Source of the DNA: Anaerolineales bacterium
GTDB taxonomy: Bacteria; Chloroflexota; Anaerolineae; B4-G1; DUEL01
DNA: 27,262 nt
Assembly: GCA_015662065.1 (NCBI GenBank)
Contig: DQUX01000263.1
Span: forward strand, 1 to 27,262
Direction: 5' to 3'
The notes below the pieces were generated by a model that saw only the letters and a program-made list of their open reading frames with translations, searched no databases and was not told the DNA's origin. A program made the translations under genes and the position numbers. This document shows, piece by piece, positions 1 to 9,500 of the stretch (the first letter of the stretch is position 1; each line of letters begins with the position of its first letter).

Positions 1-32
1 GCCCACCCCCACTCCCTGACCTGCCGCGCCTC

Positions 33-614
33 TCACCCCGGCGCCAGGTAGGCCAGCGCCCGCCGCACCCGCTCCTCCAGGGACATCTCCTCATCCCGGG
101 GGAGGTTCTGCAGTGCCGTCTGCGCCTCGACGACGCTGAAGCCCAACGCCGTCAGCGCGCCGATCACCTCGGCGTCCTGGTCGGTGAGGAGCGGGGCGGC
201 CTCCACGCCGACAACGGCCAGCTTGTCTCGCAGGTGGAAGACGATGGCTCGCGCCGTTTTGGGGCCGATGCCGGGAACGCGGGAGAGGATCCCAGGCTCC
301 TCCCGCACCACCGCCTGCCGCAGCGCCTCCGGTGATATCGCGCTCAGCGTCGCCAGCGCCACCTTCGGCCCCACACCCGATACCCCCAGGAGCAGTTCAA
401 AGAGGGTCAGATCCTCCTCGGTGAGGAAACCGTAGAGGGCCAGCTCGTTCTCCCGCACGTGGAGATGGGTGACCAGCTCCACCGGCCGTCCCACCCCATC
501 CACCTGTTCCAGGACAGATGTGGGGACAGACACGCGGAATCCCAGCCCGCCCACCTGCACCACCAGATGGTCCGCCCCCACCACCGCAACAATTCCGCTG
601 AGCCGCGCGATCAC
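33..614 (-). CDS. ruvA: Holliday junction branch migration protein RuvA
   Basis: RuvA binds the four-way Holliday junction and loads the RuvB motor. The 193-aa length is normal for the family. Visible parts are the N-terminal OB-fold start (MIARLSG), two helix-hairpin-helix motifs (GVSGVGPK near residues 79-86 and VPGIGPKTA near 113-121) and a C-terminal domain III segment (about 147-171) that would contact RuvB. The start is GTG at 614-612; a GGAGGA Shine-Dalgarno at 627-622 on the minus strand supports it. The gene is last in yebC-ruvC-ruvA, 38 bp after ruvC. ruvB often follows in this gene order, but the window ends here, so its presence cannot be judged. I see no terminator in bases 1-32. 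Confidence 0.95.
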   Translation of the reverse strand: MIARLSGIVAVVGADHLVVQVGGLGFRVSVPTSVLEQVDGVGRPVELVTHLHVRENELALYGFLTEEDLTLFELLLGVSGVGPKVALATLSAISPEALRQAVVREEPGILSRVPGIGPKTARAIVFHLRDKLAVVGVEAAPLLTDQDAEVIGALTALGFSVVEAQTALQNLPRDEEMSLEERVRRALAYLAPG

Positions 615-652
615 ACCCCCCTCCTCCCGGCGGCCCCCCCCACCTCTGCGTC

Positions 653-1144
653 CTACTTCCCCTCCAACGCCCGCATCCGGGCCGAGTGAAGATGACAGAC
701 AGCCACGGCCAGCGCGTCGGCGGCGTCGTCGGGCCGGGGGACCTCCGGGAGACCCAACAGCATCCGCACCATCCCCTGCATCTGCCGCTTATCCGCCCTC
801 CCGTAGCCGGTCAATGCCTGCTTCACCGCCAGGGGGCTGTACTCCGCCACCGCCAACCCCGCGTCCGCCAGCGCCAGCAGGACCACCCCCCGCGCCTGGC
901 CCACGCTCATCGCCGTCCGCACGTTGGCGCTGAAATACAGCTCCTCCACCGCCGCCTCGTCCGGCTCCCATTCCCGGACGAGGCGAACTATCTCCCGGTA
1001 GATGGTCTGCAATCGCTCTGGAAGCGGCTGCCCGGCCGGCGTGGTGACCACCCCGTAGGCCAGCGCTTGGAGACCCTCCTCCGCCTCCTCCACCACACCG
1101 TAGCCGGTCGTCGCCGTGCCGGGGTCCACCCCCAACACCCGCAT
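653..1144 (-). CDS. ruvC: Crossover junction endodeoxyribonuclease RuvC
   Basis: RuvC is the metal-dependent nuclease that cuts Holliday junctions symmetrically. The RNase H-fold active site is visible: the first Asp in VLGVDPG near the N-terminus, Glu in VEELYF near residue 68, and the paired Asp residues in RPDDAADAL near the C-terminus. From ATG at 1144-1142 it is 163 aa, close to the usual size. GTG at 1147-1145 is an alternative start one codon upstream. The ATG shares bases with the yebC stop (TGATG), so translation is probably coupled. A GAGG-type ribosome site lies just upstream, inside the end of yebC. Confidence 0.95.
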   Translation of the reverse strand: MRVLGVDPGTATTGYGVVEEAEEGLQALAYGVVTTPAGQPLPERLQTIYREIVRLVREWEPDEAAVEELYFSANVRTAMSVGQARGVVLLALADAGLAVAEYSPLAVKQALTGYGRADKRQMQGMVRMLLGLPEVPRPDDAADALAVAVCHLHSARMRALEGK

Positions 1145-1899
1145 CACCCCGCCGCCTCGAACTTGGTCATCACCTCATCGGAGATGTCCAGATTAGAATA
1201 CACCTGCTGGACGTCGTCCAGGTCCTCCAGCGCGGTGATGACCCCCATCACTTTGAGGGTCTCCTCCTCCCCCAGCTGAAGCGTGTTCTTGGGGACCAGG
1301 GAGAGCTCGGCGGTCTCAAACCGCACCCCCAGGTCCTCCAGCGCCTGGCGGACCCCCCGGAAGTCCTCCGGCAGGGCGAAAACCTCGATCATGTCGTCGG
1401 AGATGATCACGTCGTCGGCCCCAGCCTCTACCGCCGCCTCGAAGACCGCCTCCGGGTCCCCGCCGTCCGGGGAGATGGCGATGTACCCCTTCCGCTCGAA
1501 CTGCCAGGCCACCGCGCCGGCCTCGGCCATCGCGCCGCCCTGGCGGGTCAGCACCCGCCGCAACTCTGCCACCGAGCGGTTCCGATTGTCGGTCAGGACC
1601 TGGATCATGAGCGCCACGCCGTGGGGGGCATACGCCTCGTAGAGGATCTCCTCCAGCGCCGCCCCCTTCAACTCCCCCGTCCCCCGCTTGATGGCCCGCT
1701 CGATGTTGTCCTTGGGCATGTTGGCGGCCTTGGCCCGATCTACGGCCAGGCGCAGACGGAAGTTGAACTCCGGGTTGCCGCCCCCCTCCCGTGCCGCGAT
1801 GGTGATCTCCCGCGCCAGTTGGGTAAAAAGCTTCCCCCTCCTCGCGTCGGCGGCTGCCTTCTTGTGCTTAATCGTGGACCACTTGCTATGACCGGACAT
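1144..1899 (-). CDS. yebC: YebC/PmpR family DNA-binding regulatory protein
   Basis: This belongs to the YebC/PmpR (TACO1-like) family, described in different members as a transcriptional regulator or a translation-associated factor; which applies here cannot be read from sequence. The family signature MSGHSKWSTIKHKK opens the protein and sets the start at 1899-1897. The open frame extends 13 codons further upstream, but a GGAGGAGG ribosome site lies directly ahead of the chosen ATG. Length is 251 aa, normal for the family. It is the first gene of the yebC-ruvC-ruvA operon, an order found in many bacteria, and its stop overlaps the ruvC start. Confidence 0.95.
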   Translation of the reverse strand: MSGHSKWSTIKHKKAAADARRGKLFTQLAREITIAAREGGGNPEFNFRLRLAVDRAKAANMPKDNIERAIKRGTGELKGAALEEILYEAYAPHGVALMIQVLTDNRNRSVAELRRVLTRQGGAMAEAGAVAWQFERKGYIAISPDGGDPEAVFEAAVEAGADDVIISDDMIEVFALPEDFRGVRQALEDLGVRFETAELSLVPKNTLQLGEEETLKVMGVITALEDLDDVQQVYSNLDISDEVMTKFEAAG

Positions 1900-1948
1900 G
1901 CCCTCCTCCCAAAGTATCTGACAGACCCATAGAGGCAACCCCGATATG

Positions 1949-1978
1949 ATTATACCATCCTCCCCACCGAGGAGGCAA
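1949..1978 (-). promoter_or_regulatory. Sigma70-type promoter of yebC-ruvC-ruvA
   Basis: On the minus strand there is TATAAT (1954-1949) and TTGCCT (1978-1973) with an 18-bp spacer. The predicted start of transcription is near 1942, giving a leader of about 43 nt that contains the yebC ribosome site. No other promoter-like pair is apparent before ruvC or ruvA, so all three genes are probably transcribed from here. Confidence 0.6.
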
Positions 1979-2077
1979 ATAGCCGCAGGGCGAGGTATAA
2001 GACGGCCTGCCGCCTGGCGCTAGACCCCGGTCAGCGTAATCAGCGTGCTTCAGCGATTCGGCGGTTCAGAGAAGCCC

Positions 2078-3052
2078 TCACAGCGGAAGCCACGTGCCGA
2101 TTCCCTTCTCCACCGCCCGCCGGTAGATCAGAGGGGCGGTGGCCATATCATCCAGCGCCAGGCCCAGATTGCAGGCCATTGTCCGCTCCCTGTCCATCTC
2201 CCGCCCCGGCTTGCGCCCGGTGACCAGTTCGCCCAGGTCGGCGTAGATGGGCGGGATGTCCTGGAAATAACCGATCTCCCGGTAGTGCTCCAGTTGAGGC
2301 ACGTCGTCGGTGCAGAACTTGTCCGCCTCCCTCATCGCATCGGGATGCCAGTAGGAGTCGAAATCGACCAGCGACGCGAACGCCCCCTCCCCAAACCAAC
2401 CCGGCTGGATGGTGGCATGCGGCACTTTCAGGATGGGGCCGGCGGTGACCACGATGTCGCAGCCGACGACGGCCTGCTTCGGCTCCTGGACCGGCACGAC
2501 CTCCAGCCCGAACCGTTCGGTCATCTCCTCCACGTAACGTCGCCGGGCCTCGGGGTCCACGTCGTAGGCCAGCACCCTCTTGAGGGGGAAGAGGACGTCC
2601 AGCGCCTCCAGGTTGCTCCTCCCCTGCACGCCACAACCCAGGATGCCCACCACCTCGGAGTCGGGGCGGGCCAGGTACTTGGCCGCCACGGCGGTCGCCG
2701 CGCCGGTGCGCTTGGCCGTGATCCACACACAATCCATCACCGCCAGCGGGAGACCGGTCTCGGGATCGTTCAGGATGAGGAGGCCGGTGATGTAGGGCAG
2801 ACCACGCTTGTAGTTCTCCGGGTAGCCGCTCACCCACTTCATCCCGGCGGACTTGAGCGCAGGGATGTAGGCCGGCATAGCGTGGATGAAAGCGTCGGGC
2901 ATCGTGTGGATACCGGGCTTGGGCGGCATCTCCACCCGCCCCTCCCCCTTCTCGCGGAACATCTCCTCCAGTGCCTCGATGATCTCGGCCATCGTCAGGC
3001 CGACGGCCTCCACGTCCGCCTGAGAGAGATAGAGAAGCCTGCCAACAGACAC
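2078..3052 (-). CDS. Ornithine cyclodeaminase/mu-crystallin family protein
   Basis: This is a 324-aa member of the ornithine cyclodeaminase/mu-crystallin superfamily, which includes ornithine cyclodeaminase, archaeal-type alanine dehydrogenase and imine reductases. The Rossmann nucleotide-binding motif GILGCGVQGR is at residues 136-145. Candidate substrate-binding residues are K72 in MKWVSGYP and R115 in AKRTGAAT. A conserved Asp region follows (VDFDSYW). GTG at 3052-3050 is the start, placed by a perfect AGGAGGT ribosome site 6 nt upstream. The gene lies 35 bp after fmt and is probably co-transcribed with it. The true substrate cannot be decided from sequence, so ornithine cyclodeaminase should not be taken as proven. 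Confidence 0.88.
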   Translation of the reverse strand: MSVGRLLYLSQADVEAVGLTMAEIIEALEEMFREKGEGRVEMPPKPGIHTMPDAFIHAMPAYIPALKSAGMKWVSGYPENYKRGLPYITGLLILNDPETGLPLAVMDCVWITAKRTGAATAVAAKYLARPDSEVVGILGCGVQGRSNLEALDVLFPLKRVLAYDVDPEARRRYVEEMTERFGLEVVPVQEPKQAVVGCDIVVTAGPILKVPHATIQPGWFGEGAFASLVDFDSYWHPDAMREADKFCTDDVPQLEHYREIGYFQDIPPIYADLGELVTGRKPGREMDRERTMACNLGLALDDMATAPLIYRRAVEKGIGTWLPL

Positions 3053-3087
3053 AGCTCACCTCCTGCTCTGAAAGCAACACAGACGAC

Positions 3088-4023
3088 TCAGCGCTCGCCC
3101 AGCACCGCTCCCAGGAAATCGGGCCGGCCGTGCAGGAAGGCCGCAATGGGAAGGGCCTTCTTGCCGGCCCGCTGCACCTCCAGGAGCCGCAGGGCTCCCT
3201 CACCGGTGACCACCGCCGCCCCATCCCCCAGCGGGATCACCGTGCCGGGCGACTCGGACCCCCGCCAATCGGGGAGGGGTATTGCACGGAGCACCTTCAG
3301 CCGCTGCCCCCACCAGGTGGTGAAGGCCCCCGGCCAAGGAGTCATCGCCCGCACCCGCCGATCCAGCTCCACCGCCGGCCGGGTCCAATCCAGCCACCCG
3401 TCCTCCTTTTTCAGCATGCGGCAGTGGGTGACCCCCTCCTCCGGCTGGGGCTGGGGCAACAGAGCCCCCGCCAGGTAAGGGGGCAGCGTCTCCACGATGA
3501 GATCGGCCGCCAGCCGGGCCAACCGCTCGGAGAGGGTGTCGGTCGTGTCGTCGGGCCGGATCGGCTCCTCCCGCCGGGCCAGGATCGGCCCCGTATCCAC
3601 CCCCGCGTCCATCCGCATCACCGTCACCCCGGTGATCTCGTCCCCTGCCAGGATGGCCGCAGCGATGGGGGCCGCCCCCCGCCAGCGGGGCAGGAGCGAG
3701 GCGTGCAGGTTGACGCAACCGTGGGGTGGGAGATCAAGGACCGCTGGCGGCAGGATCTGGCCGAAGGCGGCGACGACGATGACCTCCGGCCCCCACGCCG
3801 TCAGGTGGTCCTGCGCCTCGGGGTCGCGCAGGCTCCGGGGCTGGTAGAGAGGAAGGCCCAGCGCCTGTGCGACGACCTTGACCGAGGGCGGACGCAGGAG
3901 GGACCCACGCCCCGCCGGCCGGTCCGGCTGGGTGACGACGCCGACCACCCGATGGGCGCGGGCCAGCGCCTTCAGGGAGGGCACGGCAAAATCGGGACTT
4001 CCCATAAAGACGATGCGGGTCAT
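3088..4023 (-). CDS. fmt: Methionyl-tRNA formyltransferase
   Basis: Fmt formylates initiator Met-tRNA with 10-formyl-tetrahydrofolate. The 311-aa protein opens with the family start (RIVFMGSPDFAVPSL). It has the formyl-transfer site N105/H107 followed by SLLPRWRG at 109-116, and the catalytic Asp at 143 in MDAGVDTG. These match Asn106, His108 and Asp144 of the E. coli enzyme. The C-terminal tRNA-binding domain is present from about residue 205. The start is ATG at 4023-4021 and lacks an obvious ribosome site; the nearby promoter suggests a leaderless or nearly leaderless mRNA. No peptide deformylase gene is in the window. The OCD-family gene follows. Confidence 0.96.
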   Translation of the reverse strand: MTRIVFMGSPDFAVPSLKALARAHRVVGVVTQPDRPAGRGSLLRPPSVKVVAQALGLPLYQPRSLRDPEAQDHLTAWGPEVIVVAAFGQILPPAVLDLPPHGCVNLHASLLPRWRGAAPIAAAILAGDEITGVTVMRMDAGVDTGPILARREEPIRPDDTTDTLSERLARLAADLIVETLPPYLAGALLPQPQPEEGVTHCRMLKKEDGWLDWTRPAVELDRRVRAMTPWPGAFTTWWGQRLKVLRAIPLPDWRGSESPGTVIPLGDGAAVVTGEGALRLLEVQRAGKKALPIAAFLHGRPDFLGAVLGER

Positions 4024-4032
4024 AGCGATAGA

Positions 4033-4061
4033 ATTCTAGCACACCTGGAAACAGGGGACAA
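4033..4061 (-). promoter_or_regulatory. Probable fmt promoter, nearly leaderless
   Basis: On the minus strand there is TAGAAT (4038-4033) and TTGTCC (4061-4056) with a 17-bp spacer. Transcription would begin around 4027-4025, only a few bases before the fmt ATG at 4023. It diverges from the promoter of the two-component operon. Confidence 0.45.
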
Positions 4062-4112
4062 ATGAATTGCTACCCCGCCGAACGGTGGGGTGGGAAGCGG
4101 GCCAGATGGTCC

Positions 4113-4141
4113 TTTTCACAGAGCGATCGTTCCTGTACAAT
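4113..4141 (+). promoter_or_regulatory. Probable promoter of the small ORF/two-component operon
   Basis: There is TTTTCA (4113-4118) and TACAAT (4136-4141) with a 17-bp spacer. The predicted transcript start near 4148 leaves a leader of about 22 nt that includes the GGGAGG ribosome site (4158-4163) of the small ORF. Confidence 0.5.
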
Positions 4142-4169
4142 AGAGAGTAGAGCAGAAGGGAGGCCAATA

Positions 4170-4310
4170 ATGAAACCAGAGCAAATCGGTTCCCGCCAGC
4201 CCGTGGCCGAAGAAATGGAACCGGTCCGTCCTGGCGAGGCGGAGAGGCTGAAACTGGCGGTACTGTCCTTCGACCGGGGCGTGGAACAGCTCTCGTGCTG
4301 CGCGGGATAA
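4170..4310 (+). CDS. 46-aa small protein ahead of response regulator
   Basis: This is a 46-aa open frame with a good ribosome site (GGGAGG, 6 nt before ATG 4170) and a promoter just upstream. It stops immediately before the ribosome site of the response regulator, so translation is probably coupled. The peptide is charged and Glu/Arg-rich in its first two thirds and ends in LSCCAG, with two adjacent cysteines near the C-terminus. There is no signal peptide or membrane segment. I do not recognise the family. It could be a real small protein, a leader peptide, or a peptide that modulates the adjacent kinase. A longer reading from 4062 lacks a ribosome site and is less likely. Confidence 0.55.
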   Translation: MKPEQIGSRQPVAEEMEPVRPGEAERLKLAVLSFDRGVEQLSCCAG

Positions 4311-4324
4311 GGAGGAGGTCGGGT

Positions 4325-4981
4325 ATGGCCGAGAAGATCCGCGTCCTCCTGGCGGACGACCACGCCGTCGTCCGTCAGGGCATTCGCCAGTTCCTGGAGG
4401 AGGCTGGCGACATCGAGGTGGTGGCCGAGGCGGGCAACGGCGCCGAGGCGGTCCGCCTGGCGGAGCAGCACCGGCCCGACATAGCGGTGTTGGACATCCG
4501 TATGCCGGGGGTGACGGGGGTGGAAGCGGCCCGGCGGATCAAGGCGCAGATCCCCCAGGTGCGGGTGTTGATCCTCACCGCCTACGATGACGACCCCTAT
4601 ATCTTCGCCCTCCTCCAGGCCGGAGCCGACGGCTACATCCTCAAGACTGCCAGCGGGGATGAACTGGTGCGCGCCGTGCGCACCGTCCACCGGGGCGAAT
4701 CCGCCCTCAGCCCCGAGGTGGCGAGCAAGGTGGTGCGGCAGGCGACGGCCCGTCGTCCTGAGGGGGCCGCCGGGCAGGTGGAGCCCCTCACCCCGAGGGA
4801 ACTGGACGTGCTGCGCCTGGCGGCCCAGGGGCTGACCAACCGGGCCATCGGCCACCAGTTGGGGATCAGCCATCGCACCGTCCAGGGGCACCTGGCCAGC
4901 ATCTACGGCAAACTGGGGGTGAGCAGCCGCACCGAGGCGGTCACCGAGGCCGTCCGCCGGGGCTGGATCGTGATCGAGTGA
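4325..4981 (+). CDS. NarL/FixJ-family response regulator
   Basis: This two-component transcription factor has 218 aa. The receiver domain spans about 1-125, with the acidic pair D11/D12, phospho-acceptor D57 (VLDIRMPG), T85 and K107. The LuxR/NarL-type helix-turn-helix is at about 155-200 (LTPRELDVLRLAAQG, then ISHRTVQGHLASIYGKLGV). ATG 4325 is chosen because a GGAGGAGG ribosome site at 4311-4318 precedes it; the frame extends 10 codons upstream without better support. Its partner kinase starts 34 bp downstream. Its targets are unknown; the divergent promoter region at 4024-4169 is a reasonable candidate site for autoregulation. Confidence 0.93.
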   Translation: MAEKIRVLLADDHAVVRQGIRQFLEEAGDIEVVAEAGNGAEAVRLAEQHRPDIAVLDIRMPGVTGVEAARRIKAQIPQVRVLILTAYDDDPYIFALLQAGADGYILKTASGDELVRAVRTVHRGESALSPEVASKVVRQATARRPEGAAGQVEPLTPRELDVLRLAAQGLTNRAIGHQLGISHRTVQGHLASIYGKLGVSSRTEAVTEAVRRGWIVIE

Positions 4982-5015
4982 AAAAGACACAGGCTTGTGC
5001 GCTGGAGGCACACCT

Positions 5016-6476
5016 ATGCGCCGATGGTTTAGGAGTTTACAGGCCCAGCTCTTCCTCTGGGCCGTGTTGCCGGTCACGTTTGTCATCCTCGGGCTGGCCT
5101 TCACCGGCGTCTACGCCCACCAGCGGGCGATGCGGGACTTCGTGGCCGAACGCGACCTGGCCCTGGCCCGCTTGATAGCGCGGATGGTGGAGGACGGGCT
5201 GGCCCACGGCACCGTCGGCCCCGACGGGGGTGGCCTGGCAGCCTGGCTCCTCTCCCTCGTCGGCGACCGGCCGGGGACGGTCACGCTGATGGTGGTGGAC
5301 GGAACGGGGCAGGCGCTGGTCCACCCCGACCTCACCCGGCTGGCTGCCAACCTGAAGGACATACCCGGCGTGGCGGAGACGCTGGAGGGCGGCGAAGGTT
5401 TCGTCATCGTGGAGAGCGAGGCGGGGCCGCTGTTGGTCGCCTTCACCCCTGTCCGCGGGACCGACTGGGTGGTGCTGGTGCAGGAGCCGGTGGAAGGCCT
5501 TATCGGCCCCATCCTCCGCTTCTCCAGCCTGGCCCCCCTTGTCGCCGTCGGGGCTAGCCTCCTCTCCCTGCTGGTCCTCACTTTCGGCTGGCGCACCATC
5601 GTCCGCCCCCTACAGACGCTGGCTCGAGCCGCCGAGCAGATCTCCTGGGGGGACGACGCGGCCATCGCCGCGCCGGTGGGCGGGGCGCAGGAGGTGCGGG
5701 AGCTGCACCGGGCGCTTTCCGAGATGGTGGTCCGTATCCGGGGATACGAGGCCGGGATGCGGGACTACCTGGGGGCGGTGACGCGGGGGCAGGAGGCGGA
5801 GCGGGCCCGGCTGGCCCGGGAGCTGCACGACGGCCCGGTGCAGGACCTGATCGGCCTGGGGCAGCGGGCGGAGATGACCCAACGATTGCTGAAACAAGGG
5901 GAGACGGAGCGGGCCCAGGCACTGCTGGCGGAACTGCGCCGCGCCGGGTTGGAGACGGCCGAGGAGCTGCGCCGGCTCATCAGCGCGCTGCGACCAGCCT
6001 ATCTGGAGGACCTGGGTTTCCTCCCCGCGCTGGAGACGCTGGTGCAACAGGCCGACGGGCAGACCGACGCCCGCGTCCGCCTGGAGCGGGGGGAGGAGAC
6101 GCGCCGGCTCGAGCCGGAGGTGGAACTGGCCGCCTACCGCATCGCCCAGGAGGCATTGAACAACGCCCTCCAGCACGCCCACGCCCACAACATCGTCGTG
6201 CGCGTCCGCTGCGATGAGGAGGGGATCACCCTCACCGTGGCCGACGACGGCGTGGGGTTCACGCTGCCGCCCCGGCCCGACCTTCTGACCCGGTCCGGCC
6301 ATTTCGGGCTGGTGGGGATGCAGGATCGGGCCTCCCGGTTGGGCGGCACACTGCGGGTCCACACCGCCCCTGGCGAGGGAACCCAGATCGCCGCCTACCT
6401 GCCCGCCCGTCCCCCAGACACCCAACCACAATCCACTCCAAGCCCACCGGACGCAAGCCGTCCGCCTGAAAGCTAA
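5016..6476 (+). CDS. Membrane sensor histidine kinase, NarX/DesK type
   Basis: This 486-aa kinase is the partner of the upstream NarL-type regulator. Its order is transmembrane segment 1 (about 11-33), an extracytoplasmic sensor region (about 35-165, Cache-like in size and in its end TPVRGTDWVVLVQEP), transmembrane segment 2 (about 167-190), HAMP (190-245), HisKA_3 dimerisation/phospho-acceptor domain with H271 in ARELHDGPVQDL, and HATPase_c with N-box AQEALNNALQHA, G1 motif VADDGVGF and G2 region GHFGLVGMQDRA. The start is ATG 5016, preceded by GGAGG at 5003-5007. A TTG at 4995 is in frame but unsupported. The last 20 or so residues are a Pro/Ser-rich tail. The ligand is unknown. Confidence 0.93.
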   Translation: MRRWFRSLQAQLFLWAVLPVTFVILGLAFTGVYAHQRAMRDFVAERDLALARLIARMVEDGLAHGTVGPDGGGLAAWLLSLVGDRPGTVTLMVVDGTGQALVHPDLTRLAANLKDIPGVAETLEGGEGFVIVESEAGPLLVAFTPVRGTDWVVLVQEPVEGLIGPILRFSSLAPLVAVGASLLSLLVLTFGWRTIVRPLQTLARAAEQISWGDDAAIAAPVGGAQEVRELHRALSEMVVRIRGYEAGMRDYLGAVTRGQEAERARLARELHDGPVQDLIGLGQRAEMTQRLLKQGETERAQALLAELRRAGLETAEELRRLISALRPAYLEDLGFLPALETLVQQADGQTDARVRLERGEETRRLEPEVELAAYRIAQEALNNALQHAHAHNIVVRVRCDEEGITLTVADDGVGFTLPPRPDLLTRSGHFGLVGMQDRASRLGGTLRVHTAPGEGTQIAAYLPARPPDTQPQSTPSPPDASRPPES

Positions 6477-6580
6477 GTACGCTTTGACCCATTTTGGGGC
6501 CTAGCGCCGCATGTTCACGGCGACGCGGGGCAGGACAACGCGGCAGGGGGCTATCAGTCCTCCTGCACCCGCTACCGCAC
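6477..6580. other. Convergent intergenic gap, no clear terminator
   Basis: This is a 104-bp gap between the 3' ends of the kinase and the SHMT-GcvT gene. I see no strong hairpin with a T-tract and no small gene. Confidence 0.5.
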
Positions 6581-9500
6581 CTACCCCACCCTTCTGGGAA
6601 ACCGCTCCAACACCGTCCCCTCCGTCGCCAGCGGGACCCGGTCCCCCACCTCCAGCTCCTCCAGCGGCTTTTCGGTGGGCTTGCGGGCGGTGGCCATAAC
6701 GTGCACTTCTGCCCCTGGCTCCGCAAACCGCCGGTCCACCACCGCCATCCCCACCAGATACCCCTCCGTATCCTGCGCAGCCGAGGTCACCTGCCCGATC
6801 ACCCGCCCCCGCCGGTCCACCACCCGGTCCCCCTGGTTGGGCATCGGCACGTTCCGCTCCGCCAGCCGGAAGCGGATCACCTCCATCTTCCGCCCCGCCG
6901 CGTGGGCGCGGAAGGGCTCCCGCCCCACAAAGAAGGGCTTGTAGACCTTCACGTACCCCTCCAGCCCCGCATCGTCGGGCCGCAGGTCCAGCGGCCCGGC
7001 CAGCTCGTGGCCGTAGAGAGGCAGCCCCGCCTCGATCCGCAGCGAATCCCGCGCCGCCAGCCCCACCGGCCGCAGCCCAAAGGTCGCCCCGTGCTCCAAA
7101 AGCAGGTCCCAGAGCAACTCCGCCCAGGCCGGATGGACGAAGATCTCGAACCCCATCCGCTCGCCGGTATAGCCGGTGCGGGCGATGATCAGGTCGAAGA
7201 CACCGCCGGGGGCATCCGGCCAGGGCCACTCCACCTCGATCAGCTCCGTCCGCCGCATCCCCAGGAGCTTCCCCCGGATCTCCTCCGCCGCCGGCCCCTG
7301 GAGACCGGCCTCCAGCCAGGCCAGGAGAATATCCCGCGACCGCGGCCCCTGCAGCGCCAGGTCCACCCGCCAGTTGTGCTCCTGATCCGGTGCTCGCAGG
7401 TCCACCAGATCGGCCCGGAAGGAGGGGTGCACCCACGGCCGATCCAGGTCGATGCAGACCGCACCCTGGTTGACCGAGTTGAGCCACGCCCAGTCCTTCT
7501 CCGTGTTGGCGGCGTTCACCACCAGCATGTACCGGCCCGGCCCCCGCATATAGATCAACAGGTCGTCGATCACCCGCCCGTCGGGATCCAGCAGGAAGCC
7601 ATAGTGGGATTGGCCCGGCCGGAGCCGGTTGACGTCGTTGGTGGTGATCAGGTCCAGAAACGGAGCGGCGAAGGGGCCGGAGACCTCGAACACGCCCATA
7701 TGCCCCACGTCGAACAGCCCCGCCGCCCCCCGCACCGCCCGGTGCTCATCCAGCACCGGCCCGTACCGGAGCGGCATCTCCCAGCCGCCGAACACCACCA
7801 TCTGCGCCCCCAGCCGCCGGTGGACCTCGTACAGCGGGGTCCGGCGCTCCGGCCGCTCCTGCGGCTCCCACTTAAAGGGAGGCAGCGGCTCCCCCGGAGG
7901 CTCCGCCTCCCGGTGGGCGGAGAGGCCGATGTGGTAGGGCTTGTCGCTGAGAGACGGCGCAAACTCCCCTCCCGGCTCCTCCCCCGGCGCGTCGGCTGCC
8001 CCCAGGTTCCGCACCACCACCGGGCCCGGGAGCTTGGCCTGGAGGTCGGCCGGGTCGAACAGCACATAGCCGTCCGAGAGATCCCGCAGCCAGGCCAGCA
8101 CCCGCTGCATCCGGTCGGCGGGCACCGTCAGCCGGTACCGCTGGTGGCCGAAGCCGGGCCGGGAAAGGACCCCCCGCACCATCACCCGCCCGTCCGGCTC
8201 CAGAAGCGTCACGGTACGGCAGGCATCCGGCTCCAGGTCCCCCACCGGCTCCACCAGCGCCAGATCCAGGAAGGGGGCGGCCGCGTTCCCCTCCACCTCG
8301 ATCACCCCCCAATCCCCCTCCGGGGGTCGGGTGTCGGTGATCAGACAGTGGTGGGGGTAGCCGGTACAGCGGACCTCGTAATCCACCTCCGCCTTCGCCG
8401 CCAGCTCCGCTACCGCCAGCCTCGCCTCCTCCAGCGCGTCGAAATCCACCTTGCCCCGATAAACCGGCCCCCGCAGGCCAGGGTAGGTGTAGGGCCGGAT
8501 CGCCTTCAGCGTCTGGGCGATGAGGTGGGCCAGATCCTCCATCTCCGGCTCCCGAAGCCCCCGCTGGGTGACCCAGGGGGTGCCCAGCCGGATGCCGCTG
8601 GCCAGGGCCGGGGAGGGGTCACCGGGGATGGTATTCCGGTTGCAGACGATGCCCACATGGTCCAGCACGCGGGCGGCGGTATCCCCCAACAGCGGCTCCC
8701 CGAAGGGACCGACCACCGTCTTGCAGTCCACCAGCAGGAGGTGGGTGTCGGTGCCGCCGTGGGGGACCCGCATCCCCTCCTCCTGCAGCGCGCGGGCCAG
8801 CGCCTTGGCGTTGGCGACGATCTGATGCTGGAGGGCGCGGAAGGGCTCGGTACGGGCCAGTCGGAAGGCCACCGCCATCGCCACGAACTTGTTCACGTGG
8901 GGTCCCCCCTGTAGGCCGGGGAAGACGGCGTGGTCGATCCGGCGGGCGATGAGGGGATCGGTGGTGAGGATGCAGGCCCCGCGCGGCCCGCAGAGGGTCT
9001 TATGGGTGGTGAAGGTGATCACGTGGGCGTACCCCAGCGGCGTGGGGTAGGCCCCGGCGATGACCATCCCGGCCACGTGGGCGATGTCGGCCAGAAGGTA
9101 GGCCCCCACCCGGTCTGCGATCTGGCGGAACTTAGCCCAATTGGGGACACGGGGGTAGGAGGTGTAGCCGGCGACGATGATCCTGGGGTGATGCTCCAGC
9201 GCCAGTTCCTCGATCTGGTCGTAGTCCAGAAGCTCGGTGCGGGGGTCGACCCGGTAGAAGACCGCGTTGTACCGCTGGCCGGAGATGTTAGCCGGGCTGC
9301 CGTGGGTGAGGTGCCCGCCGTGGGCCAGGTCCATCCCCATGATGGTGTCCCCCGGCCTCAGGAGCGCTTCGTAGACGGCGGTGTTGGCCGGCGCGCCGGA
9401 GAGGGGCTGCACGTTGACATAGATCCGGTCGGCGGGAACCCCCTCGGTGGCGAAGGCCTCGGCGCACCGCCGACGGGCCAGCGCCTCGGCCACGTCGGCG

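Noticed and set aside
1900..1938. Upstream extension of YebC by 13 residues.
   Set aside because: The family begins at MSGHSKW, and the ribosome site immediately before 1899 supports that start.
4295..4324. Ten-codon N-terminal extension of the response regulator.
   Set aside because: The ribosome site GGAGGAGG lies inside it and points to ATG 4325, which also gives the normal receiver-domain start.
4995..5015. TTG start giving seven extra residues for the histidine kinase.
   Set aside because: GGAGG precedes ATG 5016 at good spacing and the protein then begins directly with the first membrane helix.
6500..6530. Small hairpin (CGCCG...CGGCG) after the histidine kinase as a terminator.
   Set aside because: The stem is only about 5 bp with no T-run, which is expected by chance at this base composition.
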